From Pantoea sp. Eser (GTDB lineage Bacteria; Pseudomonadota; Gammaproteobacteria; Enterobacterales; Enterobacteriaceae): a DNA stretch of 64,000 nt. Below, one piece after another: positions 44,324 through 53,736 of the stretch (the stretch's first letter is position 1; every line of letters starts with the position of its first letter). The notes under the pieces are model-generated. The model did not search any database and was not told where the DNA came from. It saw nothing but the letters and a program-made list of their open reading frames with translations. The DNA lies in contig SZZY01000001.1 in NCBI GenBank assembly GCA_009830035.1, forward strand, positions 395,701-459,700, in the 5' to 3' direction. The translations under genes and the position numbers were made by a program.

Positions 44324-44339
44324 GTTCTTCTGAGACGTC
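44324..44339. repeat. Attachment-site repeat at hexR-proximal end
   Basis: Second copy of GTTCTTCTGAGACGTC. To its right lies the original pykA start: the minus strand from 44346 reads ATG TCA AGA CGT CTC AGA AGA AC, i.e. MSRRLRRT, the native N-terminus now cut off from the rest of pykA. Confidence 0.9.
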
Positions 44340-44457
44340 TTGACATGAAGGACTCCGTTAACAAATAAGCCGGTCTTGGTCGGCGGACACGGCATGGTTA
44401 GCTATTCTATATGATCGATGGGCTGTGACACGACTCACATTGTAAATGTGATGTTAA
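44340..44457 (-). promoter_or_regulatory. Displaced native pykA leader
   Basis: Contains the original pykA ATG (44346, minus strand) with AGTCCTTC before it, and the hexR-pykA intergenic region. It now leads into the element rather than pykA. Confidence 0.65.
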
Positions 44458-45296
44458 TTATTTTGTTGTGTATCGGGTTCCCGACATAGCATGCTTTTCG
44501 TAACGCGACGCTTTCAACGCCTGTTTAACGCGTTTGAGGTTTTCCCGGAAAGGTGTCCCGCGTTTCAGGGTAAAACCGGTCGCCAACACATCGATCACGG
44601 TCAACTGCGCCAGGCGCGACACCATCGGTAGATAGACATCAGCGTCTTCCGGCACATCAAGCACTAAAGCCAGCGCGGCTTCATCGGCGAGGGGCGAATC
44701 GGGAGAGGTGATGGCAATAACGGTGGAACCGTTTACACGGGCCAAGCGAGCCAATTCCGCCATATTTTTGTGCGGCCAGTATGTGAAATGAGAACAAAAA
44801 CGTCACCGGCTCGACTATTTATACAACTCATGCGCTGGATCACAATATCGTCCGACCAGATGACCGGTAAATCAAAGCGCAGAAATTTGGTGAAGGCATC
44901 ATGCGCCACCACCGCCGAGGCTCCGAGGCCAAAAAAGGCCAGTTCACTGACGCCGGTCAGCAGCGTCACCGCCTGCTACAAACCAGCCAGCGCCGAATCG
45001 AAGATTTTGTGGCTGTAGTTCTATACGTTGTCGTGCTGCTCCACGCCACGGCTGACCCAGTTGCTGCCTTTTACCAGACTCTGCGCCAGTTGCAGTTTGA
45101 AGTCGGGAAAACCGCGTGCGCCCAGCCGGTGACAGAAGCGGTTGACCGTGGGTTCGCTCACGCCCGCCGCCCGCGCGAGGGTGGCAATGCTGGAGTGCAT
45201 TGCGGCCTGCGGCGCAGCCAGAATCTGCCCGGCGACTTTCTGTTCCGCTTTACTCAGCGCAGCAGGCTGCGCCTCAATCTTTTCCAGCATATTCAT
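44458..45296 (-). pseudogene. hexR: hexR (RpiR-type regulator), two ambers, deletion, frameshift
   Basis: HexR represses zwf, pykA and related carbon genes until it binds KDPG. From ATG 45296: MNMLEKIEAQPAALSKAEQK, then the helix-turn-helix ATLARAAGVSEPTVNRFCHR. In-frame TAG codons at 45021-45023 (E. coli has Glu, SVESY) and 44976-44978 flank a shortened linker (about 16 residues missing). The SIS sugar-binding domain follows (ELAFFGLGASAVVAHDAFTK, SDDIVIQRMSCINSRAGDVF, VLISHTGRTK). A frameshift near 44765 separates the last 100 residues (LVLDVPEDADVYLPMVSRLA, QLTVIDVLATGFTLKRG). Not functional. Confidence 0.93.
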
Positions 45297-45660
45297 AAGT
45301 GGATGACCATTATCACTTTTATCAATTTCAATTATTGCTGTCGTCGGCAGCCATTAACAGAGACTATATCGCGTTAGCGCCGGTCGGGCGCAAGGCCGGA
45401 TAAGTCGGGCACGGCTTTTTTTGGCATACTTTGACGGCGGCCGGATTTTCGCTGACAACATCAGACACAGAAAAAAGCTGAAATGCGCACGTGTCATCAC
45501 ACGCGCTGAGGCTATCCGGTACAGAGTTAATGCGGTTGACCCGGCGAGTCGGTTTACCTGGCGCGGGAAAAAAGTACATTGTGCTGAAACAAAATAACAA
45601 CTTGGACCCGGTGGCAGAGGATGCATCACCGTCGGATTATCCTGCAACGAGGAGAGGAAA

Positions 45661-47136
45661 ATGGGGGTTACACAAACAGCCCAGGCATGCGATCTGGTGA
45701 TTTTCGGTGCCAAAGGCGATCTTGCACGCCGTAAACTGTTGCCTTCACTGTATCAGTTAGAAAAAGCGGGTCAGATCCACGAAGAGACCCGCATCATTGG
45801 CGTAGGCCGTGCCGAATGGGACAAAGCGGAATACACCAAAGTGGTACGTGAAGCGCTGGAAACCTTCATGAAGGAGAAGATTGACGAAGCGCTGTGGGAT
45901 AAGCTCAGCGGCCGTCTCGACTTCTGCAACCTCGATGTTAACGACACCACGCACTTCCCGAAACTGGGCAAAATGCTGGATCAGAAAAAACGCACCACCA
46001 TCAACTATTTTGCCATGCCGCCCAGCACCTTCGGCGCCATCTGTCAGGGTTTGGGTACCGCGAAGCTGAATGCCAAACCGGCGCGCGTAGTGATGGAGAA
46101 GCCTCTCGGCACCTCACTGGAAACCTCACAGAAAATTAACGACAGCGTCGGTGAATCTTTCGATGAGAGTCAGGTGTTCCGTATTGACCACTATCTGGGC
46201 AAAGAGACGGTACTGAATCTGCTGGCTCTACGCTTTGCTAACTCGATTTTCGTCAATAACTGGGATAACCGCACCATCGACCACGTACAGATCACCGTGG
46301 CGGAAGAGGTGGGCATTGAAGGTCGCTGGGGTTACTTCGATAAAGCGGGTCAGATGCGTGACATGATCCAGAACCATCTGCTGCAGATTCTGACCACGAT
46401 CGCCATGTCGCCGCCTTCCGATCTCAGCGCTGACAGCATCCGTGATGAAAAAGTTAAGGTTTTGCGTTCACTGCGCCGCATCGATCAGACCAACGTGCGT
46501 GAAAAAACCGTACGCGGCCAGTACACCGCCGGCTTCGTGCAGGGCAAAAAAGTGCCGGGCTATCTGGAAGAAGAGGGCGCGAACAAATCGAGCGCCACTG
46601 AAACCTTCGTCGCCATCCGCGTGGATATAGACAACTGGCGCTGGGCGGGCGTGCCGTTCTATCTGCGTACCGGTAAGCGCTTACCGACTAAATGTTCTGA
46701 AGTGGTGGTCTACTTCAAAAACCCTGAGATGAACCTGTTCAAAGATTCTTACTCAGAACTGCCACAGAACAAGCTGACCATTCGTCTGCAGCCGGACGAA
46801 GGGGTGGATATCGAAATCCTGAACAAAGTGCCAGGCCTCGACCACAAGCATAAGCTGCAGACCACCAAACTCGATCTGAGCTACTCCGAAACCTTCAACC
46901 AGTCACATCTGGCCGATGCGTATGAACGCCTACTGCTGGAAAGCATGCGCGGCATTCAGGCGCTGTTTGTCCGTCGTGATGAAGTCGAAGCAGCCTGGAC
47001 CTATGTCGATTCGATCATTGAAGCGTGGGCGGCGGATGGCGACTCCTCCAAACCGTATCAGGCCGGTACCTGGGGCCCGGTAGCCTCGGTGGCGATGATA
47101 ACCCGCGATGGTCGTTCGTGGAACGAGTTTGAATAA
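45661..47136 (+). CDS. zwf: Glucose-6-phosphate 1-dehydrogenase
   Basis: First enzyme of the oxidative pentose-phosphate pathway, a main NADPH source. 491 residues as in E. coli: nucleotide site [20 protein letters not shown], active-site [40 protein letters not shown], ending [20 protein letters not shown]. Start ATG 45661 with GAGGAGAGG ribosome site. Divergent from hexR, its expected repressor, which is broken. Terminator follows. Intact. Confidence 0.97.
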   Translation: MGVTQTAQACDLVIFGAKGDLARRKLLPSLYQLEKAGQIHEETRIIGVGRAEWDKAEYTKVVREALETFMKEKIDEALWDKLSGRLDFCNLDVNDTTHFPKLGKMLDQKKRTTINYFAMPPSTFGAICQGLGTAKLNAKPARVVMEKPLGTSLETSQKINDSVGESFDESQVFRIDHYLGKETVLNLLALRFANSIFVNNWDNRTIDHVQITVAEEVGIEGRWGYFDKAGQMRDMIQNHLLQILTTIAMSPPSDLSADSIRDEKVKVLRSLRRIDQTNVREKTVRGQYTAGFVQGKKVPGYLEEEGANKSSATETFVAIRVDIDNWRWAGVPFYLRTGKRLPTKCSEVVVYFKNPEMNLFKDSYSELPQNKLTIRLQPDEGVDIEILNKVPGLDHKHKLQTTKLDLSYSETFNQSHLADAYERLLLESMRGIQALFVRRDEVEAAWTYVDSIIEAWAADGDSSKPYQAGTWGPVASVAMITRDGRSWNEFE

Positions 47137-47146
47137 CTGAACGTTT

Positions 47147-47174
47147 AAGGCCCGCACTGTGCGGGCCTTTTTTT
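47147..47174 (+). terminator. Rho-independent terminator after zwf
   Basis: AAGGCCCGCAC / GTGCGGGCCTT perfect stem, short loop, seven T. Confidence 0.92.
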
Positions 47175-47652
47175 GTCCGGCGCGATTCTGGAAAAGTGAA
47201 CTGGCGTTTCAAAAATCGTTTGAGGCGATGGACGCTCAGGAAGTGGATCATGTATGGTTGTGGGGTGGTAATCATTTCTGGACTGATCGGAGAACATGCA
47301 GGTTAGCCGCAAGCCCTTGAGTGGCGCGGCTTGGCGAGAATTTGGGAGTTTTGGACTCGTCGCAAAAAAATGACCGAAAAATGATTTTTTTGCAATGTAT
47401 TTTGGATGGAATGATTCTGGTTTGAATGAATTTGAAAGGCGTTTAAACAGATTTTGAGAAATCTGTCACGCGCTTGGCTTAAGTCAAATTAAGCATAAGC
47501 CGAAACTATTACAAACTGATTAGTACCAGCCTATGCTTTATTATCCAGCCTGCCTCTTTGCCGATGCTAGGCTGTCGGCGGGCGTTTGTGCAGAATTATC
47601 GGCACCACACTCTCTAGCCTCGTCAGTGGCGCGAACTGCTTCATCCGGTGTT
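47175..47652. other. Gene-free region containing the left end of the Mu-like prophage
   Basis: No gene seen. In Mu the repressor gene lies a few hundred bases from the left end, so attL should fall here. There are A/T-rich runs and several TTTGAATGA/TTTGGATGG-like and GGCGTTT motifs between about 47200 and 47460, possible transposase sites, but the exact end could not be fixed. Confidence 0.5.
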
Positions 47653-48048
47653 TTAAGGTTGAATCCCCAGAAATTTCTCCTTAACGACATCATCCAGCTT
47701 CAATAACGTGATGTTCCGCTCGTCAAGAAGGTACAGCAGTGTCTCAACACCCTTGCGCTTTAATATGAGGAGTAAATCATTTAATTCTGTATCGCTCAAT
47801 GCAGAGAGTAATGCATTAAATTCCTCGATAGCTGGGCGATGATCCATTGGCCGCACTTCTGTTGCGTTAATTTCAAGAGCCTTCGCTGGCATCCTGTATT
47901 CGTATGTTACCCCCCGCTTACCCGACGTATTCCTCTTTCGCCGCTCCCACTTCTCCCTTGCAACCTTACGGCTAACAGCGCTCCGTTCAGTAGGGAAATT
48001 AGGGAGTTGTTGGTCAAGTAACTCATCAATCGTCCACCAATCACTCAT
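47653..48048 (-). CDS. Mu-like repressor (c)
   Basis: 131 residues from ATG 48048 (MSDWWTIDELLDQQLPNFPT). The N-terminus has the Mu-type DNA-binding plan (WWTIDELL … SAVSRKVAREKWERRKR) also found at the start of MuA. The C-terminus is Leu-rich and ends LLKLDDVVKEKFLGIQP, a possible oligomerisation or degradation tail. Transcribed away from the early operon, with an operator array between. Keeps lysogeny by blocking early transcription. Intact. Confidence 0.82.
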   Translation of the reverse strand: MSDWWTIDELLDQQLPNFPTERSAVSRKVAREKWERRKRNTSGKRGVTYEYRMPAKALEINATEVRPMDHRPAIEEFNALLSALSDTELNDLLLILKRKGVETLLYLLDERNITLLKLDDVVKEKFLGIQP

Positions 48049-48200
48049 GCAATTCAATCTCGCCAATAGGATTGCATGGATGCAGTTCAATCTCTAGATG
48101 CAATCCTTATAAATTCAACATTAAATCAAAAACTTATATTTATGTTGCAAAGCTAAATGATATTTATGCATTGCACGATTTTGCAATCGTAATGCAATCT
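48046..48200. promoter_or_regulatory. Operator array with repeated GATTGCAT/ATGCAATC motif
   Basis: Copies or near copies at 48047 (ATGCAATTCAAT), 48070 (GATTGCAT), 48079 (ATGCAGTTCAATC), 48097 (GATGCAATCC), 48167-48176 (TGCATTGCA), 48178-48188 (ATTTTGCAATC) and 48191 (AATGCAATCT). Lies between the divergent repressor and Ner genes, where Mu has its O1-O3 operators and internal enhancer. Confidence 0.7.
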
Positions 48201-48274
48201 ATCAATACTTCAAACACGCCGCACGGGCTACCTCATAAGGTAGCTCACGGATTGACTGAGTAGGATGTCATGAA

Positions 48275-48490
48275 ATGAAGACCAAAAGAAGATGCAATCG
48301 GCATAGGGCAGACATCGTTGCGGAACTCAAAAAGAGAAAGATGTCTCTTGCTGAAATTGGGCGAAGGCACGGACTTGCTTCGAGCACCTTAAAAAATGCT
48401 TTGGATAAGCCCTACCAAAAGGGTGAGGCGCTTATCGCTAAGGCATTAGATTCAACTCCGCAAGATATTTGGCCTGAAAGATATGAGTGA
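48275..48490 (+). CDS. ner: Ner/Nlp-like DNA-binding protein
   Basis: 71 residues: HRADIVAELKKRKMSLAEIG, RRHGLASSTLKNALDKPYQK, ALIAKALDSTPQDIWPERY, matching the Mu Ner / Nlp (SfsB) helix-turn-helix family. Ner represses early and repressor promoters during lytic growth. First gene of the early operon; its end overlaps the transposase start. Confidence 0.88.
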   Translation: MKTKRRCNRHRADIVAELKKRKMSLAEIGRRHGLASSTLKNALDKPYQKGEALIAKALDSTPQDIWPERYE

Positions 48491-50564
48491 AGCTAGCGAA
48501 CTTTGGGTAACTTCCAAGGATTTAACCGGTGCGCCTGGTCTACCTGCAAGCCTGAGCACCATCATCCGTAGATCTGCACGCGAGGGGTGGGTTAGGAGGC
48601 CTCGTGAGAAATCAAAATCTACAAGGGGAGTTGAAATATGAATACCTTATTAGCAGCCTACCAGCATCATTTAGGGAAGTGGTACAGGCCCGGATGGCGC
48701 GTCAGTTGTGTGTGGCTGAGCCTGATGCTGCGTTGCCTGCGGTTGTTGAGTCGGATTATGTGGTGGTTAAGGGGCCAGCTGATTCGGTTTGTTTGCTGGA
48801 GATGTATCGCAAGTGTCCTGCGCTGATGGAGAAAACAATGCGTGAGTTTACTGAAAATCAGAAAGCGGTTGCTGATGCGCGTATGACGCTGGTGCGCGGC
48901 GTGATCAAGCTGATGGAAGTTGGCGGGATGAAACGTAATAGCGCGGTTGAGCTGATTGCCAACGGGACGCGGCTCGGCACGCTCTCCCCGGAAATGCTGT
49001 ATGCAGCATCCATTGCCAATGCCCGTAAGGGGTCTACTCGTACCGGCGTGGGCACCAGCAGCCTGCAGCGCTGGCTCTCAGATTACCTGATGGCCAGAAC
49101 ATCGGGTGAGCGCCTGGTGATTATGGCGCCCGGTAAGGTTCGGGCTAAGAAAGCTGAACAGTATCCTTGGATGGGTCGCTTCCTGCAGTACTGGCGTAAC
49201 CCGAACCGGCCCAGCGTGACGATGGCTTATGAAGCTTTTGCTGATGACTGGCAGTGTGAGTATGCAGGCAATGAGCTAATGCTGGCGCAGCTGCCGAAGG
49301 TTGATACCGTGCGTTACGCATTAAACAAGTTACCGAAAGCAGAGCGTGAGCGCGGGCGTATTACCGGCGCTGAGTATAAATCCCTGCTGCCGTTCGTGCG
49401 TCGTGACTGGTCTGCACTCCCCGTTAATGGTGCCTGGGTGGGTGATGGCCACGGGATCAAGATGGAAGTGGTTCACCCCGCAACTGGCTGGCCTTTCATG
49501 GCGGAGATTACGCTGGTTATTGATGGCTGTACGCGCTTTGTGGTGGGCTGGAGTCTGGCGTTATCCGAAAACCAGGTGGCGGTGGGCGATGCCATCCGGC
49601 ATGCGGTCTCACGGCATGGTGTGCCGTTAATTTATTACTCTGATAACGGCGGCGGTGAAAAGAATAAGATATTTGACGCCGACACAACGGGTATTTTCTC
49701 CCGCCTTGAAGTGGACCATCAGACCGGTATTCCGGGGAATCCACAGGCGCGCGGCATTATCGAACGTCTGAATAAAGAAACCCTGGCGCGGGTAGCGAAA
49801 AAGTTCGGTTCTTATGTGGGTAAATCGGGTGACCGGGAGACGCAACGCCTGTATCACCGTAAGGCCCGCTCGGCTTTTAATGCTCTTTCAAAAGGCAAAG
49901 AGCTGACTGCTGAGCAGAAAAAGTATATGGCGAAGGTGCCGCGCTGGGACGAGCTGCTGGAGGAAATCGAGGTGCAGGTGCAGCGTCACAATAACCGGCC
50001 TCATGACAGTCTCCCGGTTCGCGAGAATGGCCAGCACTGGACGCCGCAGGCGTATCGTAATCACCTTATCAAAACCGAAAATATTGTTCTCGATATGCTG
50101 ACCAGCGCTGAGCTGCATGAAATGTTCAGGCCGGAGGTGGAGCGTATCGCGCGGCGCGGTGAAATCAATCTGTTCAATAACCGCTATTTCAGTGAGCAGC
50201 TGGCGCAGGTTGAGGGGAAAAGGTGCGCGTCTGCTTTGATATTCACGATCCGAATAGCGTAATAGTGCGTCGTATGGACGGTTCATGGGTCTGCGATGCA
50301 ATCTGGGATGGCAATAAAGTCGCGGCAGTCCCGATACCGTATGTCGAAATGCTGCAGGAAAAACGCACTAAGCGCCGCCGCGACCGTCTGCTGGAGCAGC
50401 TGCGTGAAGTTGAGGCCGAGCGTACTCCGGCGCTGGTCCATAAGCCGGATGTGGTGATACCGCTGGTAAAAGGTGACGCGACAGACTTTGATTTTGATGA
50501 TGAAGACGACGGTCAGGTATTTACCTCGGCTGCGGCGCGTCTGCGGGCGATGGGTGAAAAATAA
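48483..50564 (+). pseudogene. Mu-type transposase A, two frameshifts
   Basis: DDE transposase of about 690 codons. N-terminal DNA-binding domain from ATG 48483 (MSEASELWVTSKDLTGAPGL). At 48633-48640 one extra A (GAAATATGAA for GAATATGAA) shifts the frame. The central part has the catalytic acids: Asp in VGDGHGIKMEVV (~49445), Asp in IYYSDNGGGEKNK (~49640) and Glu in GIIERLNKETLAR (~49760). At about 50218 a base change in a GGGGAAAA run shifts the frame again; the C-terminal B-interacting part reads VCFDIHDPNSVIVRRMDGSW and RAMGEK at the end. Would mobilise the prophage if intact. Confidence 0.9.
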
Positions 50565-50620
50565 TAATCAGCAGATAAATAAAGTCTGAATTAAATACTC
50601 TTAATATCGGAAATATAAAT

Positions 50621-51489
50621 ATGAGCACTAAAACTGAATTTCTGCAATTGCTGGAACGGAAAGCTATTACCCGCACAGAGGCTTGTAGCCGTATGGAAAT
50701 AAGCCCGGCGACGTTATCACAGGTGCTTGGTCGTATGCGGCCAATGATGCCAACATCCTTAAGGCGATGGCGGCTTTCATTGCGACGGAAGAAGAAAAAG
50801 ACCAGCTGCAGAAGGTCACTAAATCTTTTGTCGATATTTTCATGGCGCAGGAGGCTTTAGACATTATCCGTAAGGTCCATATTGACCCGGACATTATGAT
50901 GCTGACAGCAGAGCCGGGGTACGGCAAGACTACGGTGCTGGAAGAGTATGCTGCCCGCCATAGCAGCGCGATCAAGATTGACGCGGTTGCGCCGTCCCCT
51001 TACGCCCTGCTGCGTGAGTTATGCGAAGAGTTAGACCTAGCCAGCAATGGCTCTGCCCATGACATGGTGCGCCGCTGTGTTAAGCAGTTAAAGCGCCATC
51101 CCGGCAAGCTGATTATGGTTGACGAGTCAGAGTTTCTGTCGTCGGACGCACTCAATACCCTGCGCCGTATTCATGATCTGGCGGATGTGGGACTGGTTCT
51201 GGCAGGAACTAAGCACCTTGTCACAACCGTGGCGAATGAGCCGCAGCGTGAATCGTTTGAGCAGGTGCTGGCCAGCCTGCTGCCGGTTGTTAATGGCGTT
51301 AATTACATGGAAAACCCCCGCGCCGTCCGGGCGTTCTGGCGCTATTCCGGTGCGGGTGGCTATCGCTATCTGTTTAAGCTGGTGAAAAGTGTCGTTAGCT
51401 GCATGAGCTACTGCGACAAAGGAATTACCCCGACGCTTATTAAAGAATGCGCTGAAGGTCTCGTACATAAAAGTGGATTAACCAGATAA
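50621..51489 (+). pseudogene. Mu-type target-selection ATPase B, one frameshift
   Basis: AAA+ ATPase that binds target DNA and activates transposase. N-terminal HTH: LERKAITRTEACSRMEISPA, then TLSQVLGR; near 50735 the frame shifts by one base and continues AANDANILKAMAAFIATEEE. Walker A LTAEPGYGKTTVLEEYAARH; Walker B GKLIMVDESEFLSSDALNTL; VLAGTKHLVTTV. About 290 residues joined. Confidence 0.88.
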
Positions 51490-51527
51490 GCAGTGAATAT
51501 TCAGTTTAATTAAATAAGGAAAATTTC

Positions 51528-51980
51528 ATGAAAACCAGAGTCAGATATTGCTTCATCCAAATTAACGACGTTTTTTATTATTCACCTAAGTTAGCTTCCT
51601 TACAGGAACAGTGTGTTGAGGTTTCTGTCTGGTTTGATGAATCAGTTGATGTGTATGTGAACGGTGAATTCCACTGTGAGGCGGTTCGCCTGAACGGACC
51701 CGCCACATTTCCAAATGGTCGCAAGCATCGGGCCGCTCTTTATCCGATGAAAGATGAATTCCCCGCCATTCCAGGGAATTGCCGTTGTCGGTCTACCGCC
51801 CACAATGATTTAGCACTTCAGCGGGAAATGCGCAGAACGACCCGCCGCCACCTTCAGCTGTGCTGCTCAGCAGAGTGTGAGCTACTCAATAAACTGCTGG
51901 ACGTGCAGGTAAAAATGCATGGTGAGCAGATGGAAATGCTCAAAGAGCTGGTTAAATCAATTCAGGAGCTTAGGGGGTAA
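51528..51980 (+). CDS. Prophage early protein, unknown
   Basis: 150 residues (MKTRVRYCFIQINDVFYYSP), Cys-rich centre (NCRCRS, LCCSAEC) and a C-terminal amphipathic helix (LLNKLLDVQVKMHGEQMEML). No family recognised. Between B and gam, where Mu-like phages carry non-essential early genes. Confidence 0.6.
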   Translation: MKTRVRYCFIQINDVFYYSPKLASLQEQCVEVSVWFDESVDVYVNGEFHCEAVRLNGPATFPNGRKHRAALYPMKDEFPAIPGNCRCRSTAHNDLALQREMRRTTRRHLQLCCSAECELLNKLLDVQVKMHGEQMEMLKELVKSIQELRG

Positions 51981-51982
51981 TC

Positions 51983-52213
51983 ATGGAAAAGCAGGTCATT
52001 AACTGCATGTATTCTCGCGGTTTATCAGGGGTTAATGCGGGTGGTCTTGGTCGTGTAACAGGTCGCAGTCAGCGTAATCTTCCTGTGGTTTATGCCGTTC
52101 CGCCTGTTCAGGGGATCGCGGTGCCTTACATAGAAGTGCCTTATGTGCTGAATGGTGTGCCGGGTGTGCGGCGCGTGTCGATTGTTAACGGATGTCGGGT
52201 GATGTGGGGTTAA
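51983..52213 (+). CDS. Small prophage early protein, unknown
   Basis: 76 residues starting MEKQVINCMYSRGLSGVNAG, rich in Gly, Val and Pro. Immediately follows the previous gene. No family recognised. Confidence 0.5.
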   Translation: MEKQVINCMYSRGLSGVNAGGLGRVTGRSQRNLPVVYAVPPVQGIAVPYIEVPYVLNGVPGVRRVSIVNGCRVMWG

Positions 52214-52215
52214 TT

Positions 52216-52401
52216 ATGACGGTAAAAATCACGACATTAATACAGGTCACTGATGGACAGGTCGGAATTCATTTAGAAATTGACGAGGCTGAAATGGCTG
52301 ATTTAGCCGAAGGCGGTATCGCTCAAATTTTACTGTCAAGGTTCGCGGTGGTTGCGCAGAACCTGAAGAGCGAACTTGATGATAGTGGGGATGGAGATTA
52401 A
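52216..52401 (+). CDS. Small acidic prophage early protein, unknown
   Basis: 61 residues (MTVKITTLIQVTDGQVGIHL … LDDSGDGD), acidic. Two bases after the previous stop. No family recognised. Confidence 0.5.
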   Translation: MTVKITTLIQVTDGQVGIHLEIDEAEMADLAEGGIAQILLSRFAVVAQNLKSELDDSGDGD

Positions 52402-52403
52402 TT

Positions 52404-52631
52404 ATGACAGCAATTATTACTATCAAAATTGATGAACTGAGCGATGTTATGTCTACCTCAGTGGAGGGTCTGCTTGATGGTGCCACCGGGTCTGAAGCCG
52501 AACGCGCGGTACTTATTAATAATGGCATCAAGGCAATTTTAAACGATCTGAAAAAACCTACGCCGGGCTGCAATTGCCCCGCCTGTAAAAAACTCAAGGG
52601 AGGAGGAAATGAGCGTCCGAATCTGCATTGA
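52404..52631 (+). CDS. Small prophage early protein with CxxC
   Basis: 75 residues (MTAIITIKIDELSDVMSTSV), C-terminal CNCPACKK suggests a metal site. Overlaps the next gene by 23 bases. No family recognised. Confidence 0.5.
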   Translation: MTAIITIKIDELSDVMSTSVEGLLDGATGSEAERAVLINNGIKAILNDLKKPTPGCNCPACKKLKGGGNERPNLH

Positions 52632-52818
52632 CGTTGAATTAAGCGGGTCGGGTTTTGTGGTTAACCCTGAAATTAAAGTCTGTCCTGATAACCACACCGT
52701 GTCTGAAATGAATATTGCCACCAGTACCATTAATCATGCGGTACGGCTGGCTGCACAGTTTGATCGTGTATTTGTAAAAGCAAAATCAATTAACGGAGAA
52801 ATTAATCATGGCAGTTAA
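52609..52818 (+). CDS. Small prophage early protein, unknown
   Basis: 69 residues (MSVRICIDVELSGSGFVVNP … SINGEINHGS). Starts in a GGAGGAA ribosome site context inside the previous gene and overlaps gam by 11 bases, so the set is translationally linked. Confidence 0.5.
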   Translation: MSVRICIDVELSGSGFVVNPEIKVCPDNHTVSEMNIATSTINHAVRLAAQFDRVFVKAKSINGEINHGS

Positions 52819-53332
52819 ACCAAAACGCATTAAAGCAGTTGCAGCAGTCTACGTTCCACAGTGCAAAGAAGATGTGATCGGGGATATTAAAAAGCTGGGT
52901 GACCTGCAGCGCGAGCTGGCACGCACCAAGGGTGAAATGAATGATGCCATTGGGAAGATTACCGAGCAGCACGCTCCATCGCTGGAGGCGCTCAAAAAAG
53001 ACATTGATACCCTGAGCAAGGGCATTCAGGGGTGGTGTGAGGCGCACCGAGATGAACTGACACAGAACGGCAAGACCAAGACGGCCAGTCTGATCACCGG
53101 TAAGATCGAGTGGCGTAATCGTCCGCCTTCAGTCGCCGTGCGTGGGGTGGATAGTGTGCTGGAGACGCTGCGCCGTCTGAATCTGGACCGCTTTATTCGC
53201 ACGAAGGAGGAAATTAACAAAGACGCGATCCTGAATGAGGCTAAGGCCGTTGAGGGTGTTGCCGGTATTACCGTTCGCAGCGGCATTGAAGACTTCGCGA
53301 TTACGCCGTTCGAGCAGACTGCAGGAGCCTGA
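52808..53332 (+). CDS. gam: Host-nuclease inhibitor Gam
   Basis: 174 residues: MAVKPKRIKAVAAVYVPQCK, then a long coiled-coil (IKKLGDLQRELARTKGEMND), KTASLITGKIEWRNRPPSVA and RFIRTKEEINKDAILNEAKA, the Mu Gam plan (Ku-like). Coats DNA ends and blocks RecBCD. Intact. Confidence 0.9.
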   Translation: MAVKPKRIKAVAAVYVPQCKEDVIGDIKKLGDLQRELARTKGEMNDAIGKITEQHAPSLEALKKDIDTLSKGIQGWCEAHRDELTQNGKTKTASLITGKIEWRNRPPSVAVRGVDSVLETLRRLNLDRFIRTKEEINKDAILNEAKAVEGVAGITVRSGIEDFAITPFEQTAGA

Positions 53333-53333
53333 T

Positions 53334-53558
53334 ATGCAGCAGAATCCGGCAAATCTTAATCATGTTAACCAGTATGCGCGCTATGCCATCGGTGCTGTCA
53401 GGGCTGAGCGTGAGGGGCGTTACGCTGACGCAGCTACGCTCTGGCTGAAGGCGGCGCAGGCACCCTGCAGAGCAGTTAATCAGGGGTGGGCTAAAGAGCG
53501 TCGTAAGTTCTGCCTTCATGCGGAGTCGCGGGTATGGAGTAATCCCAATGCAGGCTGA
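53334..53558 (+). CDS. ANR/PerC-family regulator
   Basis: 74 residues; YAIGAVRAEREGRYADAATL WLKAAQ-type segment with CRAVNQGWAKERRKFCLHAE is the ANR (AraC negative regulator) / PerC-like signature seen in many prophages. May dampen host AraC-type activators. Overlaps the next gene by 11 bases. Confidence 0.7.
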   Translation: MQQNPANLNHVNQYARYAIGAVRAEREGRYADAATLWLKAAQAPCRAVNQGWAKERRKFCLHAESRVWSNPNAG

Positions 53559-53736
53559 AGAGTTTAACGCGCGTTATCCGGTGGGCAGTCTCTTTATCTA
53601 TCAGCCCTGCAAGTTTCTTCGTGGAGGTGATGTAGTAAGAACGGTGGATGTGGCGCGTGATTTAAAAGCCATCGCCGTGGTGGAGATTAACGTGGAGCCA
53701 TATTTCGCCAATATTAAATCGCTGACACCGGCATAA
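53548..53736 (+). CDS. Small prophage protein, unknown
   Basis: 62 residues (MQAEEFNARYPVGSLFIYQP … FANIKSLTPA). SH3-like beta-rich composition; commonly seen next to ANR genes in prophages. No function assigned. Confidence 0.55.
   Translation: MQAEEFNARYPVGSLFIYQPCKFLRGGDVVRTVDVARDLKAIAVVEINVEPYFANIKSLTPA

Larger units (their letters stand above)
39081..44339. mobile_element. 5.3-kb integrated element in pykA with T7-type promoters (satellite-like)
   Basis: Bounded by the identical 16-bp repeat GTTCTTCTGAGACGTC at 39081-39096 and 44324-44339. In order: integrase gene (frameshifted), T3/T7-type promoter, heptamer cluster, second promoter, Rha-like gene, two small broken genes, capsid-like broken gene, third promoter, T-phi-like terminator, right arm site. 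It has no RNA polymerase, DNA polymerase, terminase or tail gene, so it cannot be a whole phage. Carrying promoters for a phage RNA polymerase it does not encode suggests a satellite served by T7-like helper phages. Four of its five main genes are frame-broken, so it is likely decayed. The satellite reading is inference; the repeat, promoters and integrase are seen directly. Confidence 0.75.

Noticed and set aside
39081..44339. Element is a P4-type or classic PICI satellite
   Set aside because: No P4-type primase, Cox/Delta, or PICI-type stl, primase or redirecting genes are visible; signals point to T7-like phages.
47390..47460. Exact left end of the Mu-like prophage (TGTATTTT at about 47396)
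   Set aside because: It begins with TG as Mu ends do and is followed by repeated motifs, but no target duplication can be checked because the right end is outside the window.
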